Source: Leifsonia tongyongensis (GTDB lineage: Bacteria > Actinomycetota > Actinomycetes > Actinomycetales > Microbacteriaceae). From it: a stretch of 64,000 nt of DNA. The notes under the pieces were generated by a model, which worked only from the letters and a program-made list of their open reading frames with translations, was not told the DNA's origin and ran no database searches. The DNA is taken from contig NZ_JAAGWY010000001.1 in the NCBI RefSeq assembly GCF_010686705.1, forward strand, positions 186,001 through 250,000, written 5' to 3'. Position 1 is the stretch's first letter. Every line of letters starts with the position of its first letter. Both the position numbers and the translations under genes were made by a program. Positions 58,245 through 64,000 of this stretch are shown here, one piece after another.

Positions 58245-59299
58245 GCTGACACGCTCCTCATCGCTAGTCCGAGTGCAACGGCTATTGAGGTTTGACGACC
58301 TCGGAGGTCGTCGGCGCTGAGGTTTCGAGATATGGCGACAGCACCGAACGGATCGCCCAAGTTCACAGGAATCCGCGTGAATTCGGCCAGGACGTTCGTG
58401 AATCCCGGCAGAAGGGACCCTCGGCCCGTGACGACGATATGAGTCACTGGATCAGTTGGCCGGGTATTGGAAAAGTACGAGATCGTGTTGCGGAGGCTGG
58501 TGAGCAGTTCACTGACGACCTCGTAGATCGTGGAGACGACGCGCTGCTCCTCCGCATTGGACACTGTGGTCGCAAGACCATACGCGCGCTTGAGCTTCTC
58601 GGCATCTTCGAAGGGAACCTCGAGTCGCGCAGCGAGTGCAGATGTGACTTCGGCACCGCCGGTCGGAATAATACGCACGAATTGGGGAATGCCGTTGCTG
58701 GCGACGATCACGCTCGTCGTGTTCGCGCCGACATCGACGAGGGCCACAGTGCCGCGAGACTTCGTGCGGCTAAGCAACACGCGGTCGAGAGCGAAGGGGA
58801 TCAGGTCGACGTCGACCGGCGTGAGTCCGGCAAGCTGCGCGGCGCGCACATTCCCGAGGACGGCATCCTTGACTGCAGCGATCAGGAGTCCGTTCGTCAT
58901 CGGGCCATGCTCGCCGATAGTTTCGGAAATGGGGTAGAAGTCGAGCAGCGCATCCTGCACGGGAACCGGCAGCATGTCCTGCACGATGAACGGAAGCGAT
59001 TCGCGGATGCGTTCGCGAGGAGCGGAAGGAACGCTCAGGTCACGGGCGAGCACCCGCTGGTTGCCCATCCCCAGCACGACGCGCTTGCTCTTGAATCCCC
59101 CCGCGGACCAGAGCTGCTTCAGGAGGGTACCGACGGTATTGGGCTCGAGGACCTCACCTCGGCTGACTGCGCCGTCCGGCACATCGAGCTCGTGGTAGCG
59201 CAGGAGCGTGGGTCGAGCCTTGTCGGCGTCTGCGACCTCGACGGCGCGTAGTGTCGAGCTGCCGATGTCGACTCCGACGATTGTCTTCGCCATGGTCAT
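58241..59299 (-). CDS. pilM: Type IV pilus assembly ATPase-like protein PilM
   Basis: 352 residues, FtsA/actin-like fold. Motifs: IVGVDIGSSTLRAVEVADAD (phosphate 1), VALVDVGANTTSVIVASNG (phosphate 2) and HIVVTGRGSLLPGFTNVLAE (adenosine). PilM recruits PilN in the cytoplasm. ATG 59299 or 59293: a GGAGA upstream fits the second better. Confidence 0.9.
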   Translation of the reverse strand: MTMAKTIVGVDIGSSTLRAVEVADADKARPTLLRYHELDVPDGAVSRGEVLEPNTVGTLLKQLWSAGGFKSKRVVLGMGNQRVLARDLSVPSAPRERIRESLPFIVQDMLPVPVQDALLDFYPISETIGEHGPMTNGLLIAAVKDAVLGNVRAAQLAGLTPVDVDLIPFALDRVLLSRTKSRGTVALVDVGANTTSVIVASNGIPQFVRIIPTGGAEVTSALAARLEVPFEDAEKLKRAYGLATTVSNAEEQRVVSTIYEVVSELLTSLRNTISYFSNTRPTDPVTHIVVTGRGSLLPGFTNVLAEFTRIPVNLGDPFGAVAISRNLSADDLRGRQTSIAVALGLAMRSVSA

Positions 59300-59321
59300 T
59301 CTCCTTTCGCCAGTGCCGCGC

Positions 59322-60146
59322 TCATGCGACGCCGATCAGATTGAGGTAGGCCGACCACGCGGCGTTACCGAAAAAGATGCCGAACCAGGCGCCGGCGAGC
59401 ATCCACGGTCCGAAGGGGATGCCGCCTGAGCGGTTCACACGTCGAGCCGCGAGCAGAACGAGCCCGTAGACACCGCCGAAAAGGAACGCGGCAAAGGCCC
59501 CGACGACGAGCGGGCCCCAACCCAGCCAGCCGAGGTAGAGCCCGAGCAGGCCGGCCAGCTTGACGTCCCCCATCCCCATTCCGCCAGGGCGTAGGAACGC
59601 GAGCAGGAAATAGAACGCGAAGAGTGTGGCGCCGCCGATGGCGGCCGAGGTGAGTTGCTGCCAATTCCCGACGAGGACTGACGACCCACCCAGCAACAAA
59701 GCGGCGACAAGGTAGCTCGGCAGGACGATCCGGTCGGGGAGTCGGTGGGTGTCGACATCGATGAGGCCGAGTGCGACACTTACCGCGGCGAAGTAGAGGA
59801 AGGCGCATAGCGCCAGCGCCGCCGAGACGATCGCTCCGGTCTGCTCACCTGCCAGGGCGTTGACGAACGGCACCAGGAAGACGGCAGCCACGACGGCGAA
59901 CAGCAACGCGGTGCCGAACTCGACTAACGGGTAACGCACGGAGATTCGTGTCCCGCAGTCACGGCAGCGGCCCCGAAGCACAAGCCACGACAGTATCGGG
60001 ATGTTGTCGTATGGGCGGATGTGCGCGTGGCACACGGGGCACGCGCTTGGCGGACTCACGATCGAGATACCCGCGGGCACGCGGTACACGACTACGTTGA
60101 GGAAGGAGCCGACGAGCGACCCGAACACTGCAGCGACAGCGACCAT
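59322..60146 (-). CDS. pilD: Prepilin leader peptidase / N-methyltransferase (PilD)
   Basis: 274 residues, type A24 aspartyl protease with about eight helices. The cytoplasmic zinc-binding domain has CPVCHAHIRPYDNIPILSWL and GRCRDCGTRISVRYPLVE (two CxxC pairs). The catalytic aspartates lie in GLIDVDTHRLPDRI and GMGDVKLAGLLGLYLGW. It cleaves and methylates the pilins encoded beside it. Confidence 0.93.
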   Translation of the reverse strand: MVAVAAVFGSLVGSFLNVVVYRVPAGISIVSPPSACPVCHAHIRPYDNIPILSWLVLRGRCRDCGTRISVRYPLVEFGTALLFAVVAAVFLVPFVNALAGEQTGAIVSAALALCAFLYFAAVSVALGLIDVDTHRLPDRIVLPSYLVAALLLGGSSVLVGNWQQLTSAAIGGATLFAFYFLLAFLRPGGMGMGDVKLAGLLGLYLGWLGWGPLVVGAFAAFLFGGVYGLVLLAARRVNRSGGIPFGPWMLAGAWFGIFFGNAAWSAYLNLIGVA

Positions 60147-60157
60147 GGTGCCGATCC

Positions 60158-61750
60158 CTAGCCCGAGATGTTCCGGGTGGAGAAGAGGGTGCTGAGCTTG
60201 CCGGGCGTCGGAGGGGGCGGCGGAGTATACGTTCCATTGTCGAAGTTCACGCCGGGCAGGCCCATCTGCACGAAGTCCAGGACGAACGCGTTGTTAAACG
60301 TGATCGACGAGGTATACAGCTGACCCCACAGCTCACTGCCGGAGTTGGAGAGTCCGCAAGGCGTATAGATGAAGACGGCGACCGACTTGTCGAACTGCAC
60401 TTGGTTGTCGATCTGCGACTGACTCTCAGGACTGTTGCACGTGGGCTGTCCGTCGGCGAGGACATCGGGAGTGATGATCCATAGCCGGCGCTGAGGACCC
60501 GACAGCCCGGCCGCCGACGTGATCGTCATGTTCTTGAGTTCAAAGCTGTTGGCTACGAGGACGGTGTCGGCCTGCAGGGAGAGAGTCGTGCCGGTCAGGT
60601 TGACCTGCCCCCCGCCGCACGGAGACGTGAGCGTGTTGACGATGGTCTCGGCAGCGGTGTTCAGGGCTGCCGCGATGGCCGCCGCAGTACATGTCGTCGG
60701 TTTGACCTCGACGAAAGGCACTCCGTTACCGTCGACCCAATCGGTTTTGACGTAATTGAAGTCGACCCAGCTCGGAACCGTGGGTGCGGTGGGCGCAGTG
60801 ATACCGGTCTTGTTCTGGGTGATCCCGCCGGCGACGCTTCCGCCATTCGAGACCTTGACCGTTCCAGCTGAAACGACGGATCCGCCGACCGTCGCCGTGA
60901 TGTTCGACTGCCCGCCGGTCGGGCCGGTGATGATGTTGCCGCCCACATTGCCGCCGATGCTGACAGGGCCCGCCGAATAGATGTTGCCGTTCACGGCAGC
61001 ACCGCCCGCCACTGAAACGGTCGGATTCGCGGTTCCGGCTGCGTGAACACTCCCCGTGATGATGCTGTTGTTGCCGATCGCAACCGTCTGGGAGGCCCAG
61101 AGGTCACCATTGATCGTGCATCCGCTCGGTGAGTTGTACGCGCCGTTCCCGAGGATGACGTCGCCCTCGATGACACCACCGGTCTGGCACTTGGCGTTAC
61201 CGGATTTGAACTCGATGCCGGGCTTGTCCGCCGAGCCCTGCTGGGTGATTTTCAGGTTGGTAATGGTTCCGTCAAGCTCGTTGTAGCCGTAGATCGCGGA
61301 ACCGCTGGTCGTGATTCCCGGCGGTGTGACGGCGGGAATGTAGTTAAAGATGGACTCGACGGTTTTCTTCACAGGCTGGAACGCCGTTCCGGTACCAACC
61401 GCGACGATCTTTACCTTGGTTACGTCGGGTGCTGTCGACGGGCATCCGGGGATCCAAGTGGTCCCGCTCGCCGTGCGCTGATACGAGACGGTCACGCTGT
61501 AGACCGGTGTGGTGCTGTGGGTGTATGGAAGGGCGCACGTGCTCTTTGTCAGATCTGCCGCCACCACGGCGATCCCTGCCTGACCGGCAGCCTGTGCCTG
61601 GACGCTAGCTCGGGTGGTATCGCTGAAATGCAGGGCGCCGACGATAAGGGAGCCGGTGACCCCGACGAAGATCATGATGACGGCGGCGAGGCCGATGACT
61701 ACGATCAGGGCTGCGCCATCGTCGTGTGTTTTTTTTGGCTTCAGAAACAT
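60158..61750 (-). CDS. Large PilX/GspK-like pilus protein with beta-solenoid domain
   Basis: 530 residues. The N-terminus DDGAALIVVIGLAAVIMIFV is PilX/GspK-like: a prepilin-type hydrophobic helix after a Gly, but without the Glu at +5. Residues ~170-310 are short Gly/Asn/Val repeats (VIEGDVILGNGAY, GSVHAAGT, GNVGGNIITG) resembling a bactofilin-like or beta-helical fold. Several cysteines may form disulphides. Possibly a pilus tip or adhesin. The start has an A8 run in codons 5-8. The PilW-like gene overlaps it by 10 bp. Confidence 0.72.
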   Translation of the reverse strand: MFLKPKKTHDDGAALIVVIGLAAVIMIFVGVTGSLIVGALHFSDTTRASVQAQAAGQAGIAVVAADLTKSTCALPYTHSTTPVYSVTVSYQRTASGTTWIPGCPSTAPDVTKVKIVAVGTGTAFQPVKKTVESIFNYIPAVTPPGITTSGSAIYGYNELDGTITNLKITQQGSADKPGIEFKSGNAKCQTGGVIEGDVILGNGAYNSPSGCTINGDLWASQTVAIGNNSIITGSVHAAGTANPTVSVAGGAAVNGNIYSAGPVSIGGNVGGNIITGPTGGQSNITATVGGSVVSAGTVKVSNGGSVAGGITQNKTGITAPTAPTVPSWVDFNYVKTDWVDGNGVPFVEVKPTTCTAAAIAAALNTAAETIVNTLTSPCGGGQVNLTGTTLSLQADTVLVANSFELKNMTITSAAGLSGPQRRLWIITPDVLADGQPTCNSPESQSQIDNQVQFDKSVAVFIYTPCGLSNSGSELWGQLYTSSITFNNAFVLDFVQMGLPGVNFDNGTYTPPPPPTPGKLSTLFSTRNISG

Positions 61751-62364
61751 GGTGCACTCACAGTCGTTGTGTTCGGGATGTGCGTTGTGGTTTCGATGTG
61801 TACCGGGCTATTGGTGCCGTTGGTCACGTCGAATTTGAGGTCGACGCGGGTACCGGATGGGGTGGCGAAGATCGCGGACGATGGTGATGCGCCGACCTTC
61901 ACGCCGAGGCCATTGCCGATCAGAATCCACGAGTTATCCGGGACCCCGGTCGGCATCGGAATGGCGGCCGCCGGCGTGACCGTTTTCACATAAATCGCGC
62001 CGCCGGTCGCCGGCGAGTAGTACCACGCCTGACAGGAGACGCCTGAGGCCAAGCCCTGGGTCGGGTCGTTCGTCGGGCTCATGCTGTACACACGTGCCCT
62101 CAACATCTCGGCACCGGTGACGGAATCGGTGAGAACCGAGAGCGCCGTGGCATTGTTCGCGCCCTGGCTGACGGAACGGGCGATGAGCTGGCCGAGGTCT
62201 GCTGCTTGGGTGCTCGTGCGTACGGAGGTCTGGGTGCGTGCGGCACTCGCGAACAGCCCGGCGATGACGCCCATGACGATCAATCCGAGGAGCACAGCGA
62301 TGAGCATCTCAACGAGGGTGAACCCGCCCTCGGCATCTCTCTCTGGCGTTCGTGGGGTGATCAT
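61741..62364 (-). CDS. PilW-like minor pilin (type IV prepilin)
   Basis: 207 residues. The class III signal is EGG-FTLVEMLIAVLLGLIVM, with the conserved Glu at +5. The globular part (residues ~40-207) is Ser/Thr/Ala-rich and ends in SAPCF with a C-terminal cysteine. ATG 62364 overlaps the stop of the previous pilin by 4 bp. Minor pilins of this type prime pilus assembly. Confidence 0.85.
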   Translation of the reverse strand: MITPRTPERDAEGGFTLVEMLIAVLLGLIVMGVIAGLFASAARTQTSVRTSTQAADLGQLIARSVSQGANNATALSVLTDSVTGAEMLRARVYSMSPTNDPTQGLASGVSCQAWYYSPATGGAIYVKTVTPAAAIPMPTGVPDNSWILIGNGLGVKVGASPSSAIFATPSGTRVDLKFDVTNGTNSPVHIETTTHIPNTTTVSAPCF

Positions 62365-62786
62365 GATGCCGCGGAGACGAAGATATAGGTGGTCGCCGAG
62401 GCGATTTTGAAGGTGCTGCCCGTCTTCGTGACGTAGACGTTGATCGTCACGACGCCAGGGTATGAGGGAGGGCACACGACGGTGGTCCTCTTCGGCTGGA
62501 GGCTGACTCCCCGGGCGTCCACGACCGGCGCGATCGTCTCGGCCTGGTATGCCTGGAGGGCAGTACACGTGGCCGCTCGGGATCGGGCATCATCGAGTTG
62601 CTGGCCGACGAGCTGGCTGGCTGTCGCGATTGTGGAGTTCAGTGCCGACATTTTAAGTGCGCCCACCAAGCCCGGGATGAGGCCAAGCGCGATGATGGCA
62701 AGGAGGAACATCGCGACGATGACCTCGATGAGGGTGAAGCCTTCGTCGCCTTCGCGAGCGCGACGCGCTGAGAGCTGGTCGTCCAC
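62361..62786 (-). CDS. PilV/GspI-like minor pilin (type IV prepilin)
   Basis: 141 residues. The signal is DEG-FTLIEVIVAMFLLAII with Glu at +5. Two cysteines (ATCTALQ and VVCPPSYPG) may form a disulphide. GTG 62786 is chosen because GGAGGTGG lies 4 nt upstream and gives a short leader. It follows pilA after a hairpin. Confidence 0.85.
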   Translation of the reverse strand: MDDQLSARRAREGDEGFTLIEVIVAMFLLAIIALGLIPGLVGALKMSALNSTIATASQLVGQQLDDARSRAATCTALQAYQAETIAPVVDARGVSLQPKRTTVVCPPSYPGVVTINVYVTKTGSTFKIASATTYIFVSAAS

Positions 62787-62833
62787 TGTTCCACCTCCCG
62801 TTCGGGGTCTGGGTCGGCTGGGTGATACGAGTT

Positions 62834-62861
62834 GTGGGGCGCCGGCTAGCCGACGCCCCAC
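62834..62861 (-). terminator. Hairpin after pilA
   Basis: GTGGGGCGCCGGCT and its complement (one mismatch) form 14-bp arms with almost no loop, 18 nt past the pilA stop. It probably lowers transcription into the minor pilin genes so that the major pilin is made in excess. Confidence 0.7.
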
Positions 62862-62878
62862 TTGATCGCTGGAGCTAG

Positions 62879-63391
62879 TTAGCCGGCGGTCGAGGAGCAG
62901 GCACCTGAGGCGACGCCGCTGGAGGCGGAAATGTGGAAGGCGGTGCCGGTATCTGCGCTCTTTGCGTCGATGCAGAAGGTTGTCGTGTTCGAGCCCGTGA
63001 ACGCGGTCGGTGCCTGACCGCCCGTGCCGTAGTTAGCGCTCGAGGTCGCGCCGAGAGATCCCAGGGTCGTCGCGGGCGTCGTCGTTGAGTCGACAACCGT
63101 GGCGGGTGCGAGCGCCGAGCCGGTGGGAAGCGTCCACGTGTTGTTGTTGGTGTAGGCCGCGACGACAGCGGTCTTGACGTTGGTCAGGTCGGACTTGACC
63201 GCACTGTCCTTCGCGTTGTTGCTGATGCCGATGTAGATCGGGATGGCGATCGCGGCGAGGATGCCGATGATGATCACGACGACGAGGAGCTCGATGAGGG
63301 TGAATCCCTTTTCTGCCTCTTCGCCCTGGAGAATAGCCTGACGGCGAGCGTTCAGCTTGCCCATGAGTCGGAAGTACATTGCAGTGTCCAT
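62879..63391 (-). CDS. pilA: Major type IV pilin
   Basis: 170 residues, about 141 after cleavage. The signal is EKG-FTLIELLVVVIIIGILAA with Glu at +5 and a long 29-residue leader. Two C-terminal cysteines (TTFCIDAKS and SGACSSTAG) would close a disulphide loop. The start at 63391 has no ribosome binding site; an ATG four codons later is possible. Confidence 0.9.
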   Translation of the reverse strand: MDTAMYFRLMGKLNARRQAILQGEEAEKGFTLIELLVVVIIIGILAAIAIPIYIGISNNAKDSAVKSDLTNVKTAVVAAYTNNNTWTLPTGSALAPATVVDSTTTPATTLGSLGATSSANYGTGGQAPTAFTGSNTTTFCIDAKSADTGTAFHISASSGVASGACSSTAG

Positions 63392-63559
63392 TCGGTCGGG
63401 TGGATCGGTCGGTCGAACGGCTGAAGTTCCCGTCCGGTGGGTTGATGCTATTTGCCAGCAGATTCTCGGCAGAATCCCACGAGTGGGGGGTTTTTCGTTC
63501 AGGTGCTACCCCAGTTAGAGGGAGTCAACTGTCGACATACCCCCAGCTTTGGGGACTGC
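63392..63559. other. pilC-pilA intergenic region
   Basis: 168 bp. On the minus strand it has CCCC-AAAGCT-GGGG just after pilC and a TTGACT at about 63515-63520 with no good -10 at normal spacing. It is the likely place for an independent pilA promoter, but I cannot name one with confidence. Confidence 0.4.
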
Positions 63560-64000
63560 CTATTTGACGAGAGTGGCGATCTGGAAGATGGGCATGTAAA
63601 GGGCAACGACCATTCCGCCGATGACCACGCCGAGGAAACCGATAAGCAGCGGCTCGATGAGCGACGTCAGCGATTCAGTCATCGCCTCGACCTCCTGGTC
63701 GTAGAACGCGCCGATCTTCTCGAGCATCGTCTCAAGGGAGCCGGCGTCCTCACCGACTGCGATCATCTGCACGACCATCGGCGGGAACACAGCCTGCTCT
63801 GCCATCGGCTTGGCGATCGACTCGCCACGCCGAACCGATTCGCCGACGTCGTTCAGCGCGTTCTCGATCACCCAGTTGCCGGAGGTCTCCCCCACTATTC
63901 GAAGCGCCTGGAGGATCGGCACACCGGCGCCGATCATGTTCGAGAAGTTGCGCGCGAAACGAGCGATGGCGATCTTCTTCATGAGCGTGCCGAAGACAGG
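63560..64000 (-). CDS. pilC: Type IV pilus inner-membrane platform protein PilC, C-terminal part
   Basis: The last ~146 residues of a GspF/PilC protein; the gene continues beyond the right edge. FARNFSNMIGAGVPILQALRIV and PPMVVQMIAVGEDAGSLETML are diagnostic, and the last helix reads LLIGFLGVVIGGMVVALYMP. PilC is the platform that couples the PilB and PilT motors to pilin, so those genes are probably just outside. Confidence 0.93.
   Translation of the reverse strand, partial: PVFGTLMKKIAIARFARNFSNMIGAGVPILQALRIVGETSGNWVIENALNDVGESVRRGESIAKPMAEQAVFPPMVVQMIAVGEDAGSLETMLEKIGAFYDQEVEAMTESLTSLIEPLLIGFLGVVIGGMVVALYMPIFQIATLVK

Overview
The window is a high-GC actinobacterial chromosome segment. 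Gene content and order (glmS-acpS-alr-tsaE/B-rimI-tsaD, guaB with guaB3, HrcA/CIRCE control of groES, the S10-spc-alpha ribosomal block, many leaderless genes) fit Micrococcales, most likely Microbacteriaceae. Nearly all genes are on the minus strand, so transcription mostly runs right to left.

Layout, left to right. 1-9.7 kb: guanine nucleotide genes (guaA, cut by the left edge; guaB3; guaB) mixed with a DUF3817 membrane protein, SURF1, a KhtU/KhtT-type antiporter pair, glpD and a MalY-type aminotransferase on the plus strand. 9.7-13.2 kb: a RarD-like transporter, a stand-alone groES behind two tandem CIRCE operators, a plus-strand methyltransferase and a small membrane protein. 13.2-19.4 kb: an overlapping run glmS-acpS-alr-tsaE-tsaB-rimI-tsaD (amino sugar, cell wall, fatty acid and tRNA t6A functions). 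coaA faces it.

20.3-25.3 kb: the most unusual part. Between coaA and glmM lies a compact cassette: a 29-codon gene for a short Cys-terminal peptide, a strong hairpin, then four tightly coupled genes for two SagB-type flavin dehydrogenases (one with a degraded FMN motif), a MATE exporter and a DUF885-like HExxxH metallopeptidase, followed by a small membrane protein. This looks like a ribosomally made, post-translationally modified peptide (RiPP) system. It has no YcaO cyclase, radical SAM enzyme or lanthionine synthetase in the window. Imperfect 18-bp direct repeats sit at both ends.

25.4-48.1 kb: glmM, rpsI, rplM, truA, an acyltransferase/SGNH protein, a GNAT protein, then the alpha, spc and S10 ribosomal operons with rpoA, rplQ, secY, adk, map and infA. 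Several ribosomal proteins carry Ala/Lys/Glu-rich extensions, most strikingly a histone-H1-like N-terminus on L15. rpsN is missing between rplE and rpsH. 48.1-50.1 kb: an accessory patch with a frameshifted AbiEi/DUF559 gene flanked by two copies of a palindromic repeat, and a 34-codon small ORF. 50.2-54.9 kb: the str operon (rpsL-rpsG-fusA-tuf) with a long leader. 55-56.6 kb: two uncharacterised membrane proteins. 56.7-64 kb: a type IV pilus locus (pilC partial, pilA, three minor pilin-like genes, pilD, pilM, pilN, pilO) without pilP or pilQ, as expected for a cell with one membrane.

All calls come from reading the sequence. No database search was run.
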